NCBI RefSeq assembly: GCF_947501385.1
Contig: NZ_CANMVP010000005.1
Span: forward strand, 1-64,000
DNA length: 64,000 nt
Reading direction: 5' to 3'
From: an uncultured Polaribacter sp.
GTDB lineage: Bacteria; Bacteroidota; Bacteroidia; Flavobacteriales; Flavobacteriaceae
Below, piece by piece: positions 9,429 through 19,248 of this stretch. A model generated the notes under the pieces. The model saw only the letters and a list, made by a program, of their open reading frames with translations, was not told the DNA's origin and did not search any database. The first letter of the stretch is position 1. Each line of letters opens with the position of its first letter. Position numbers and translations under genes: made by a program.

Positions 9429-11536
9429 TAGCTTAAAATTTGATAGACAATAAATGATGAAACATAGGCTAATAATGCCATTCCAAACAATTGAATTAAT
9501 GGCCATTTCCAAGTTTTAGTTTCTCTTTTTACAATGGCTAAAGTTGCCATACATTGCATTGCAAAAGCATAAAACACCATTAAAGACATACCCACAGGAA
9601 AATTAAATAATTTACCACCTGTTTCATTTACTTCAGAAGACATTTTTTCTTTTATAGTTGCAGTATCTTCATCATTGGCTTCTACACTATAAATGGTTGC
9701 TAAGGTTCCTACAAACACTTCACGTGCCGCAAAAGAGGTGATTAGTGCAATTCCTATTTTCCAATCGTACCCCAATGGCTTAATCGCTGGCTCAATGGCT
9801 TTTCCCATGATACCAATATAAGAATTTTCTAATTTAACTGAGGCTATTTTTTGTTGTAATTCTTGGTCAGATAAACTGCTGTTTTCAGGATTTTCAATCG
9901 TATTCGCCGCAGCATTTTTAAAAGATTCTGGTCCGTTTGAAGCCAAAAACCATAAAATGATTGACAATGCTAAGATTATTTTCCCTGCTCCGAATACAAA
10001 TGCTTTTGTTTTTTCTACAACATCAAAAAAGACATTTTTAAGAGACGGAAGCTTATAATTGGGCATTTCTATCACAAAAAACGATTTTGATTTTATTTTT
10101 AAGGTCTTATGAAGTATATAAGCCGCTAAAATAGCTGTGATAAATCCTAATGCATATAGTGATAACAACACCAAGCCTTGAAGATTTAAAAATCCGAAGA
10201 TTTTTTTATTCGGAATAATCAAAGCAATTAAAATAGCATACACAGGCAATCGTGCAGAGCAGGTTGTAAAGGGTGTTACTAAAATGGTAATTAAACGTTC
10301 TTTCCAACTAGAAATGGTTCTGGTTGCCATAATTGCAGGTATTGCACACGCTGTTCCTGAAATTAACGGAATAATGCTTTTCCCATTCATCCCAAAACGT
10401 CTCATAATTTTATCCATTAAAAAAACAACACGACTCATATACCCTGTTTCTTCTAAAACGGCTATAAATAAGAATAGAATGGCTATTTGTGGAATAAAAA
10501 TAATAACACCACCAATTCCTGGAATAATGCCTTCTGCTAACAAGTCTGTAAAAACTCCTGGTGCTAGCTTCCCTCTTATAAAATTAGATAATTCTGCAAA
10601 AATTCCATCAATAAAGTCCATGGGTACGGTTGCCAAATCAAATACAGATTGAAAAATTACGAGTAAAATCAAAAAGAAAATTGCATACCCAAAAATTTTA
10701 TGCGTAAAGATTTTATCTAATCTACTTCTAACATCTGTGGCTTTTGACTTATCTATTAGATAGGTTTTTTTAAGAATTTTATTAATTTCTTGGTACCGAT
10801 AAATGGTCTCTTTATGTTGGTATTTCTTTAACTTAGAAACATCTTGTTTAAAAGCTAAAAGTTTGTCTTTTTCTTCTTTGCTAACAGAGGCTGGATAATT
10901 ATTTTGAGTCACCATCAACCACAATTCATACAAAGAATAATTTGGACTGATTTCTTTTAGTTTTGCAAAATAATCTGGATCTATCTTATGGTCTATTCCA
11001 CATAAAGGCGCTGCTTTTGCAGCAACATGACAACGTATTATGGCTGCTTTTACTTTGTTAATTCCTTGATTTTTTCTTGCGCTAATTAAAACAACTTCTG
11101 TATTTAACTCTTTTTCTAATGCAGATAAGTCTATAGAAATTCCTTTTTTAGTCATTTGGTCTACCATATTAATAGCCAAAACGGTCGGGATTTCTAAATC
11201 TTTAATTTGCGAAAAAAGCAGTAAATTTCTTTTTAAATTTTCTACATCTGCAACTACTAAAATTACATCTGGAGATTCTTTAATATCTTTTTTTAATAAG
11301 GTTTTTAATACAATACTTTCATCTATAGAAGTTGGGTTGATACTATAGGTTCCTGGTAAATCTGTAATGGTTGCGTTTTGAGTTGTAGATAATCTACTGG
11401 TACCTTCTTTCTTGTCTACCGTAACGCCTGGATAATTTCCAACTTTTTGGTTTAGCCCTGTAAGTTGATTGAATAGTGAAGTTTTTCCAGTATTAGGGTT
11501 TCCGATTAAAGCAACTTTTATATTGTGTTTAGACAT
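9428..11536 (-). CDS. feoB: ferrous iron transport protein B
   Basis: GNPNTGKTSLFNQLTG G1, DLPGTYS, NMVD, and the multi-TM permease domain with repeated Gate motifs. Confidence 0.97.
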   Translation of the reverse strand: MSKHNIKVALIGNPNTGKTSLFNQLTGLNQKVGNYPGVTVDKKEGTSRLSTTQNATITDLPGTYSINPTSIDESIVLKTLLKKDIKESPDVILVVADVENLKRNLLLFSQIKDLEIPTVLAINMVDQMTKKGISIDLSALEKELNTEVVLISARKNQGINKVKAAIIRCHVAAKAAPLCGIDHKIDPDYFAKLKEISPNYSLYELWLMVTQNNYPASVSKEEKDKLLAFKQDVSKLKKYQHKETIYRYQEINKILKKTYLIDKSKATDVRSRLDKIFTHKIFGYAIFFLILLVIFQSVFDLATVPMDFIDGIFAELSNFIRGKLAPGVFTDLLAEGIIPGIGGVIIFIPQIAILFLFIAVLEETGYMSRVVFLMDKIMRRFGMNGKSIIPLISGTACAIPAIMATRTISSWKERLITILVTPFTTCSARLPVYAILIALIIPNKKIFGFLNLQGLVLLSLYALGFITAILAAYILHKTLKIKSKSFFVIEMPNYKLPSLKNVFFDVVEKTKAFVFGAGKIILALSIILWFLASNGPESFKNAAANTIENPENSSLSDQELQQKIASVKLENSYIGIMGKAIEPAIKPLGYDWKIGIALITSFAAREVFVGTLATIYSVEANDEDTATIKEKMSSEVNETGGKLFNFPVGMSLMVFYAFAMQCMATLAIVKRETKTWKWPLIQLFGMALLAYVSSFIVYQILS

Positions 11537-11766
11537 TATAAATTTGCTTTTAAGATTTTTATTTTAAACGCGGTTTCTTTTCTAATTGCCAAATGACTTC
11601 CATTTACACAAATATATAAAGGGTCTTTTAGCGGCGCAATCTGCACCAATTCTACTTCAGCACCAGGTAAACAGCCCATTTCTAATAGTTTTAAAGGAAT
11701 AAAATCTAAAGATTCTTCAGAAATATATCCCATTTCACCAATATGTAAAGATGCAATTGTGCTCAA
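11536..11766 (-). CDS. feoA: ferrous iron transport protein A
   Basis: 76-aa SH3-like FeoA domain directly upstream of feoB. Confidence 0.93.
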   Translation of the reverse strand: MSTIASLHIGEMGYISEESLDFIPLKLLEMGCLPGAEVELVQIAPLKDPLYICVNGSHLAIRKETAFKIKILKANL

Positions 11767-11817
11767 CGTTTTTTATTTGGAAAGCAAAGATAACCATTTA
11801 GAATGATTCTAAACAAG

Positions 11818-12498
11818 TTATTTAGAAGCATATTCTTCCTTTAACAAAATAATGTCTTTTTTCAATTTTTTCATGTCTTCTTTTTCTGTACCATCATAAT
11901 AGCCACGAATTTGTCTTTGCTTGTCAACTAGCACAAATTGTTCTGTATGAATAAAATCATTTTCTCCACCATCACCCTCATCTAAAACTGCGAAGTAACT
12001 TTTTCTAGCCAATTCATAGATGTGTTTTTTAGATCCTGTGGTTACGTTCCATTTGCCATTAATCACGCCTTTTCTATCTGCATATTCTTTTAAAACAGAT
12101 ATACTATCTATAGTTGGAGTTACAGAATGAGAGAGAAACATAATATCTACATCATTTTTATAAAAATCTTGCAATTCGCTCATATTATAAGCCATCGCTA
12201 TACAAATTGTTTGGCAACGTGTAAAAAAGAAATCTGCGATGTAAATTTTATCTTGGTAGTTTTTATTGGTAATTATTTCTCCGTTTTGATTTGTTAATTT
12301 AAAATCTGCAACTGTATGATCTTTCTGAATATGCAACATGCTATTGTCTACCAATCTAGGATTTACATCTATAGGATTGTATACTTTCAATTTTTTATCA
12401 ACCTTTAATAAATGATAAAATACAGGAATGACAACTAATGAAAATACTCCTAAAAAAATAAGTGTGGGAATCGATTTTTTAAAAAATTGAATGTCCAT
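11818..12498 (-). CDS. SCO1/SenC family protein
   Basis: FFFTRCQTICIAMAYNM (CxxxC) and later conserved His in FIHTEQFVLVD. Confidence 0.92.
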   Translation of the reverse strand: MDIQFFKKSIPTLIFLGVFSLVVIPVFYHLLKVDKKLKVYNPIDVNPRLVDNSMLHIQKDHTVADFKLTNQNGEIITNKNYQDKIYIADFFFTRCQTICIAMAYNMSELQDFYKNDVDIMFLSHSVTPTIDSISVLKEYADRKGVINGKWNVTTGSKKHIYELARKSYFAVLDEGDGGENDFIHTEQFVLVDKQRQIRGYYDGTEKEDMKKLKKDIILLKEEYASK

Positions 12499-12669
12499 AG
12501 GAACTGGTTTATACTTGCAAATTTACGACTTAAAATCACCTTAAAAAAGCAACGGAAACCAATACCTATCTAAAATCTTTGTTAAAAAAAATGCAACGCC
12601 TAATAATTCTTTTAGAACTCTATTGAAAACCGTACATTTGTTCGTTTTTTAATTATGATTTAACGCTGA

Positions 12670-14016
12670 ATGGAAATATTAATAAAAGCATCTCAATTTA
12701 TTTTAAGTTTATCTTTACTAATTGTGTTGCACGAATTAGGGCATTTTATCCCTGCAAAATTGTTTAAAACAAGAGTAGAAAAATTCTACTTGTTCTTCGA
12801 TTATAAATTTTCAATTTTTAAGAAAAAAATTGGCGAAACTGTTTATGGTATTGGCTGGATTCCTTTAGGAGGTTACGTAAAAATCTCTGGAATGATCGAC
12901 GAAAGTATGGATACTGAGCAAATGGCTTTACCTCCACAGCCTTGGGAATTTAGATCTAAACCCGCGTGGCAACGTCTAATAATTATGTTAGGTGGTGTTT
13001 TTGTAAACTTTGTTTTAGGAATTTTTATCTACATTATGTTAATGTGGGCGTACGGTGAAAAGTATTTACCAAATGAAAACGTAACAGATGGTATTTGGGT
13101 AGAAAATAAATTAGCCGAAAATTTAGGTTTACAAACTGGTGACAAAATTTTAACTGTAGACGGACAAAAAATAAAAAAATTTCGTGGTTTATCTTTAGAA
13201 TTTATCAATGGTAATACTTACCAAATTGAAAGAAACGGTGAGGTTCTAGATAAAGAGATTCCTGAAGATTTTATCTCTCAATTGATGGATCGAGGTAAAG
13301 ATGCTGGTCCGTTTTTGTATCCAAGATATCCTTTTGCAGTTTCTGGTATTTCTGAAGATTCACCAAATTTAGATGCTGATTTAAAAAAGAAAGATATTAT
13401 TGTTGCCATCAATGGAAATGCTATAAAGTATTTTGATGAAGCGCAAACGGAGCTCAACAAATATAAAAATCAAGAAATTACAGTTACTGTAAAAAGAGGC
13501 ACTGAAACAAAAGAGGTTCCTGTAAAGGTTACCAATGATGGTAAATTAGGTGTTGGTTTGGGCACACTTTCATTTAAGGATTTAGAAAGACTCGGGTATT
13601 ATAAGTTAGCAAATTTTGAGTATAGTTTTGCAGAAGCGATTCCTGCCGGATGGAACAAATCATGGAAAACACTAACAGATTACGTAAAACAATTAAAGAA
13701 GATTTTTAATCCAAATACTGGAGCCTATAAAGGTTTGGGTGGTTTTATTTCTATTGGAAGTATTTTTCCTGCTGAATGGAGCGCACAATCTTTTTGGGAA
13801 ATCACTGCATTTTTATCTATTATGCTAGGTTTTATGAACTTGTTACCAATACCTGCTTTAGATGGTGGACATGTTGTGTTTACACTGTGGGAAATGATTA
13901 CTGGTAAAAAACCTGGAGATAAATTCTTAGAGTATGCACAAGTAGTTGGCTTTATTTTATTAATTGCTTTATTACTCTTTGCAAACGGAAATGATATTTT
14001 TAGACTTTTTAAATGA
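12670..14016 (+). CDS. rseP: RIP site-2 metalloprotease RseP
   Basis: LHELGHF zinc motif, PDZ domains, LLPIPALDGGHVVF. Confidence 0.96.
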   Translation: MEILIKASQFILSLSLLIVLHELGHFIPAKLFKTRVEKFYLFFDYKFSIFKKKIGETVYGIGWIPLGGYVKISGMIDESMDTEQMALPPQPWEFRSKPAWQRLIIMLGGVFVNFVLGIFIYIMLMWAYGEKYLPNENVTDGIWVENKLAENLGLQTGDKILTVDGQKIKKFRGLSLEFINGNTYQIERNGEVLDKEIPEDFISQLMDRGKDAGPFLYPRYPFAVSGISEDSPNLDADLKKKDIIVAINGNAIKYFDEAQTELNKYKNQEITVTVKRGTETKEVPVKVTNDGKLGVGLGTLSFKDLERLGYYKLANFEYSFAEAIPAGWNKSWKTLTDYVKQLKKIFNPNTGAYKGLGGFISIGSIFPAEWSAQSFWEITAFLSIMLGFMNLLPIPALDGGHVVFTLWEMITGKKPGDKFLEYAQVVGFILLIALLLFANGNDIFRLFK

Positions 14017-14037
14017 TAATTTAAAAATCTAAACGAT

Positions 14038-14077
14038 AAAAAAAGCCTCACAATTAGTAATTGTGAGGCTTTTTTTT
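14038..14077. terminator. bidirectional intrinsic terminator
   Basis: AAAAAAGCCTCACAATTAGTAATTGTGAGGCTTTTTTTT. Confidence 0.85.
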
Positions 14078-14231
14078 AGATTCTTACAGATCGGTTTATA
14101 AAAGAAACCCAAGTATATTGTGCATTGCATTTATCACATGCATATCCTTTTGTTCCAGGTATTAATCTTGTAAGTCCTCTTCTTCTCATTCTGTGCCGTG
14201 ACACAGATTTACATCTTGGACACGCTTTCAT
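14076..14231 (-). CDS. 51-aa zinc-ribbon protein (not in supplied ORF track)
   Basis: ATG..TAA reads MKACPRCKSVSRHRMRRRGLTRLIPGTKGYACDKCNAQYTWVSFINRSVRI with two CxxC knuckles. Confidence 0.75.
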   Translation of the reverse strand: MKACPRCKSVSRHRMRRRGLTRLIPGTKGYACDKCNAQYTWVSFINRSVRI

Positions 14232-14294
14232 AATAAAATATTTGTTTAGACGTCCGCAATATAATTAAAATCAACCATTTATATATACGTATAA

Positions 14295-15170
14295 CTACGT
14301 ATTTTTAATATTATTAAATTGATTGGTTTTAGTAATGGCTTGTTCATTTTTCCAATCAATCCATTTTTGCCCTTTTATTTTACGCATGATAGTATCTATC
14401 GTACGCATTACAAAAATATTGTAAATTGCTTTAGATAGGTTTTTCGGTTTTCTAGCAATAGCTCTTAAACTCATAGAAAAACCAGGCGTTATGTATTTCA
14501 TATAGTGCCAATACCCTTCTGGCATATATAAAACCTGCCCGTGTTCTAAATTTGTCTTATAGCCTTTGGCTTTTTTCAAGGCGGGCCATTTCTTAAAATC
14601 TGGATTAGAAAAATCTATATCTTCTCTAGTAATTAAAGAATGTGGAATTTTATAGAGATATTTATTTTGTTGTTGATCAAACAAAATGATTTCTTTCTTT
14701 CCTTCAAAATGAAAATGAAAAATATTTGCAAAATCAATATCATGATGCATAAAGGTGTAGGAATCTGTTCCTCCAAAAAATAGCATTGGCAAGCCTTTCA
14801 TTAAACGCAGACCAAAATCTGGAAAGGTAAAATCTTTCTGCAAAATAGGTACTTCTTTTAAAACATTCCATAAAAAAATTCTAAATTTAGTCGGCTTACT
14901 TTTTAGTAAATCTATATATTCAGACATTTTCATTTTGGCGTGTGGTTCATTAAAACCATCTTTAAAGTCTACTGGTCTATCGTCATACAAAGGCACTACT
15001 TTATCGCCTGCAACTTTTTTTATATATGCCAAGTTCCATTTAGAATAGGCTGGCCAGTCTTCTATAAATCGTTTAATAACCACAGGTTTTTGCGGTTTAA
15101 AATAGTTTTTTATAAAATCTTCTTTGCTGATTGTTTCTACACAATCTATTTGAGATAAATTTAAAGGCAT
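14295..15170 (-). CDS. cupin-like/JmjC domain protein
   Basis: PVVIKRFIEDWPAYSKWNLAYIK, MHHDIDFANIFHFHFEGKKEIILF, VLYMPEGYWHYMKYI Fe/2OG-type pattern. Confidence 0.9.
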   Translation of the reverse strand: MPLNLSQIDCVETISKEDFIKNYFKPQKPVVIKRFIEDWPAYSKWNLAYIKKVAGDKVVPLYDDRPVDFKDGFNEPHAKMKMSEYIDLLKSKPTKFRIFLWNVLKEVPILQKDFTFPDFGLRLMKGLPMLFFGGTDSYTFMHHDIDFANIFHFHFEGKKEIILFDQQQNKYLYKIPHSLITREDIDFSNPDFKKWPALKKAKGYKTNLEHGQVLYMPEGYWHYMKYITPGFSMSLRAIARKPKNLSKAIYNIFVMRTIDTIMRKIKGQKWIDWKNEQAITKTNQFNNIKNT

Positions 15171-15233
15171 GCTAAAAATAATTAAGGAGCAAAGTTAAGG
15201 AATTGTAAGTGAATTGTTTCCTTAAAAGAAAAA

Positions 15234-15263
15234 CCATCATTCAGCGAAAAAATTGAATGATGG
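15234..15263 (-). terminator. intrinsic terminator
   Basis: CCATCATTCA...TGAATGATGG stem followed by a T-rich tract on the minus strand. Confidence 0.6.
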
Positions 15264-15285
15264 CTATAGTTTGAGGTTTTAAATC

Positions 15286-15567
15286 TTATTTTTTAGAAGA
15301 ATCTTGGTCTTTCGTTTCGATCATGTTTGTTGTTTCTATATCTGTAAGCTTTTTTCCTTTTAAGTAACTTGGCAATTCCATTCCAGCCATATTAAACATC
15401 TCTTGTAAAGGTGGTACCACTTTATACATTCCGAAAATAAAATTAGAAGTAACTGTTTTTCCATCTTTTCCACCACCATTTTCCCAAACAGTAACTTTAT
15501 CAATCTTAATATTTTTAATTCCTTCCGCTTGTATTTTAACCAATCCTGGTAATTTATCTGCAATTAA
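15286..15567 (-). pseudogene. C-terminal remnant of a flotillin/SPFH family protein
   Basis: LIADKLPGLVKIQAEGIKNIKIDKVTVWENGGGKDGKTVTSNFIFGMYKVVPPLQEMFNMAGMELPSYLKG with an in-frame TAG immediately upstream and no SPFH domain present. Confidence 0.75.
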
Positions 15568-15594
15568 CTATACAAGGGGAGTTTAAACCCCTTG

Positions 15595-17421
15595 TTAAAA
15601 ATTATAACGCAAACCAAATAAAATACTACTTGGTGGCATTGGTACAAAACCAGACTCTATATAATCTGCATTAAAAATATTATTTGCAGTAATTGTAAAA
15701 TTAAAAGCATTAAAATCTACAATTACAGAAGCGTCCCAAACATTATAACTTGTCCCCACGGAACGTTCTGCATGTTTGTAAATAATATTTTGTTTTACGT
15801 TTTTAAATAATTGAGAACTAAAACGTGTGATGAATTGATGTTTTAAAGTATTTAAATTATAACGAGACAAATCTTTATTCTGATCTAAAATATCATCGTC
15901 TAAAAAATTATAACCGATTGCTAACGTTTGATTATACGTATTTAATTTAAATCGATAATCTGCATTTATCTCAAACCCTTTTGTATTTACCTCTGCAATA
16001 TTTGTTGCGGTATATTTCGACGCTCCTGTATCTGGACGAATAAAATCAATTAAATTAGTAGCGTCTCTATTAAAAACTGCGATAGAAGATGAAAATTTTC
16101 CTGCGTTGTATTTCAAACCTATTTCTTGTGCAAAGGCCTCTTCTGGCTTTAAATTAGGATTCCCAATGGTACTTCTGTCATTATAATATAAATCTGTATA
16201 GGTTGGTATTCTATAGGTAATTCCTAAATTTCCATAGGCTTTCAAATTATCTGATAATTTAAAACCAATATCTAACCCTGGAAATGCATGAAATTTAAAG
16301 TCAGAAAAATAAGTAACTGCAACTCCTGGTGTAATATCTATTTGACCATCGGCAAATTTAAAACGGTGCTCTAAAAACATGTTTGCCATGATACGATCTC
16401 GTTTCCCTAAGTTATTACTACTTATTGAAACCCGAGAGATATCTACTCCAAAACCTGTAATTCCTGCGTTAGAAGTGTACGAAGCATTTGCTTCTGCACC
16501 TACTTTATTGGTGATGTGTAAATTTCTAAAAAAACTAGGATCGTCTCTTTTCAGCAAAAAAATATCTTGTCCTCTTCTCCAATAAATTCTTGGTGTAATT
16601 TTAAATTTTTCAGTTTTAAATGTGGTTTGTACCCCTAATAAACTATTCTGAGTTTCTTCATATTCGTTAAAACCAAATGCTTCTGGTGTGTAGAAATTTT
16701 GCGCTCCAAATTTTCTATCAAAAAAAGTAGCCAAAACTTCTATCGGTTGTTTTCTCTTATTAAAGACTCCTTTTAAAAAATAGTTGTAATTATTATAATC
16801 AGAATTTTCTCTATACCCGTCTGAAGTTAAAGCACCAACATGTGCAATAATTGATGCGTTTTCAAACTCTTTTCCAAAAGTTACAGAACCGTTTAGTTGT
16901 CCGAAAGAACCAGCTTCAATATTTGCCGAAATCGTGTTATCTAGCTTCTTTTTAGTCACAATATTTATAGCTCCTGTAAAAGCATTTTGCCCAAAAACTC
17001 TTGCTGCAGGACCTTTTATAATTTCAATTCGCTCAATCACTTCAATTGGTAAAGCAGCATTCATGGTATGATGTCCTGTTTGAGAATCATCCATTTTAAT
17101 GCCATCAATTAGTAGTAAAGTTTGATCAAAACCACCGCCTCTAATAAATAAATCTGCTTGACTGCCAGCAGTTCCTCTTCTTCGAATATCTACACCTGCA
17201 ACTTGCTGTAATACATCTGCCACATTTGTTGCGGCACTATTTATAATTTCTTTTGAAGTGATAATATGTATGGTTCTAGAGTTTTCTTTAAACGGTAAAT
17301 CTATTCTAGAAGAAGTAATAATAACTTCTTTTAAAGTGTCTCTTTTTACAGGTTTCACTTGTGCTTTTGCTTGAAAAGCAAAAAATAATATAGTAATAAT
17401 TAAAGTAATTTTAATTTTCAT
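15595..17421 (-). CDS. TonB-dependent outer membrane receptor (BtuB-like)
   Basis: Plug domain (VADVLQQVAGVDIRRRGTAGSQADLFIRGGGFDQTLLLIDG...GPAARVFGQNAFTGAINIVTKK) and C-terminal SSILFGLRYNF. Confidence 0.94.
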   Translation of the reverse strand: MKIKITLIITILFFAFQAKAQVKPVKRDTLKEVIITSSRIDLPFKENSRTIHIITSKEIINSAATNVADVLQQVAGVDIRRRGTAGSQADLFIRGGGFDQTLLLIDGIKMDDSQTGHHTMNAALPIEVIERIEIIKGPAARVFGQNAFTGAINIVTKKKLDNTISANIEAGSFGQLNGSVTFGKEFENASIIAHVGALTSDGYRENSDYNNYNYFLKGVFNKRKQPIEVLATFFDRKFGAQNFYTPEAFGFNEYEETQNSLLGVQTTFKTEKFKITPRIYWRRGQDIFLLKRDDPSFFRNLHITNKVGAEANASYTSNAGITGFGVDISRVSISSNNLGKRDRIMANMFLEHRFKFADGQIDITPGVAVTYFSDFKFHAFPGLDIGFKLSDNLKAYGNLGITYRIPTYTDLYYNDRSTIGNPNLKPEEAFAQEIGLKYNAGKFSSSIAVFNRDATNLIDFIRPDTGASKYTATNIAEVNTKGFEINADYRFKLNTYNQTLAIGYNFLDDDILDQNKDLSRYNLNTLKHQFITRFSSQLFKNVKQNIIYKHAERSVGTSYNVWDASVIVDFNAFNFTITANNIFNADYIESGFVPMPPSSILFGLRYNF

Positions 17422-17473
17422 GAGTAGTGATTTAAAAACGTTGCAAAAGTCGTAACTTTCCGGACGATTAAAC

Positions 17474-17506
17474 TAGTCCAGTTTTAAAATGATAGATAGT
17501 CCGGTT
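17474..17506 (+). promoter_or_regulatory. candidate MocR operator: direct repeats TAGTCCAGTT / TAGTCCGGTT
   Basis: Two 10-bp near-identical repeats 23 bp apart spanning the MocR start, plus an inverted CCGGAC half-site at about 17460. Confidence 0.4.
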
Positions 17507-18988
17507 CATACACTGTTTAAACAACTCATCGATTTCGATAAATCGATATCTCAACCTTTGTATATACAGGTTTCACAGCAAATTATAAATGCAATACAAC
17601 GCAGATATTTAACCAAAGGCACCATGTTACCAGGAACTCGCGTGTTAGGTCAATTATTAAAAATTCATAGAAATACGGCTGTTGCTATTTACGAAGAGTT
17701 GGCGGCTCAAGGTTGGGTAGAAATACTACCAAATAAAGGCACATTTGTTTTAGATCCTGAACAAAAAAAATCAAAAATAAAAGCAACTTCACAAAAAATA
17801 AATCAGGCATATGTGTATGCTACAACCGCAGGTTTTCCTTTTCAAAAATCATTTCATTTGGCATCAACAGATCAGTTAACAAATGCTAAGTTTACTATTA
17901 ACGACGGGAAACCAGATTTACGCTTACATCCTGTACATCAATTTACAAGATGGTACAGTGCTGCAATGAAACGAAAAACATTGATAAAAAAATGGAACAG
18001 ACCTAACGAATTTTCATATTCATTATTTCAAACACAGCTATCTAATTATTTAAACGCAACCAGAGGTTTTCATATTAGACCCAATAACCTAATAAGTACG
18101 CGTAGTACAGAAATGAGTTTGTATATCGTGTCTCAATTATTAATAAAGCAAAACGATATTGTATTAGTAGGTCATTTAAGCAATTATGCATCTAATATGA
18201 TTTTTCAACAAGCAGGTGCAACTATCAAAACAATTCCTGTAGATAAAAACGGTTTAGATCTTGAATATATAAAAAAGCATTTTGTAAAACGAAGTATACG
18301 CTGTGTGTATATATGCGCTCACAGAGATTATCCAACGGTAGTAACGTTAAGCGCAGAACGTCGTTTAGAGCTATTGCAATTGGCTGCAACATACGAATTT
18401 GCCATTATTGAAGATGATTACGATTACGATTTTCAGTTTGATGGTTCTGCAATGTTGCCTATGGCAAGTGCAGACGGGAATGGTATGGTTATTTATTTAG
18501 GAAAATTGGGGCAATCTTTATTTCCAAGTTATCAGACAGGTTTTGTAGTAGCGCCAGAAAATTTAATTTCTGAAGCAAAAAATTATTTACAGTTATTAGA
18601 TAAACAAGGCGATTTAATACAAGAACAAATGTTGTCTGAATTGATTAGTGAAGGCGAAATTTATCGGCTGATGAAAAAAAACATTGTCATCTATAAACAA
18701 AGAAGAGATTGTTTGTGTGATCTTTTTACACAATATTTTACAGAAATTGCACAATGGAGAATACCTTCTGGTGGATTGGCTATTTGGATAGAGTTTCACC
18801 CTAAAATATCACTCGTAAAATTAGCAGAAGAAGCTGAAAAAAACGATTTATTTTTACCCAAAACCATTCTTTATCAAGATAAAAATACCTGTGCCATTCG
18901 TTTTGGTTTTGGGCATTTAAATGAAGAAGAAATAACCTCTGTAATAAAAAAACTAAAAAGTGCGTATCATAAGGTGCCTATATTATAG
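17489..18988 (+). CDS. MocR family (GntR-HTH plus aminotransferase-like) transcriptional regulator
   Basis: wHTH KGTMLPGTRVLGQLLKIHRNTAVAIYEELAAQGWVEILPNKGTFV and fold-type I aminotransferase-like domain IIEDDYDYDFQFDG. Confidence 0.93.
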   Translation: MIDSPVHTLFKQLIDFDKSISQPLYIQVSQQIINAIQRRYLTKGTMLPGTRVLGQLLKIHRNTAVAIYEELAAQGWVEILPNKGTFVLDPEQKKSKIKATSQKINQAYVYATTAGFPFQKSFHLASTDQLTNAKFTINDGKPDLRLHPVHQFTRWYSAAMKRKTLIKKWNRPNEFSYSLFQTQLSNYLNATRGFHIRPNNLISTRSTEMSLYIVSQLLIKQNDIVLVGHLSNYASNMIFQQAGATIKTIPVDKNGLDLEYIKKHFVKRSIRCVYICAHRDYPTVVTLSAERRLELLQLAATYEFAIIEDDYDYDFQFDGSAMLPMASADGNGMVIYLGKLGQSLFPSYQTGFVVAPENLISEAKNYLQLLDKQGDLIQEQMLSELISEGEIYRLMKKNIVIYKQRRDCLCDLFTQYFTEIAQWRIPSGGLAIWIEFHPKISLVKLAEEAEKNDLFLPKTILYQDKNTCAIRFGFGHLNEEEITSVIKKLKSAYHKVPIL

Positions 18989-19248
18989 ATTGAAGACTAA
19001 TTTTATATTTTTGGAATTTTAGAAAATATATGTATAGATTTTTTTGGTAATGGCATCATAAAAAAAACGTTTATTAAAATTCAGATTCATTTTTTAGGTC
19101 TTTACTGTATCTTTACCTTCATATTTTTACATCAGTAAATTGTAATCATTTTTTTTGAATTTTATGGATAGTGTTTCAAACATAACTTACAAAATATTTT
19201 AAATCTTAAATATTAGATTTTTATGATTATTAATCAATATAAAACAAT

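Noticed and set aside
11818-12498. Two SCO1-like proteins (11818-12498 and 59016-59660) as a recent duplication
   Set aside because: Clearly divergent sequences in different contexts; multiple SCO paralogues are common in Flavobacteriia.
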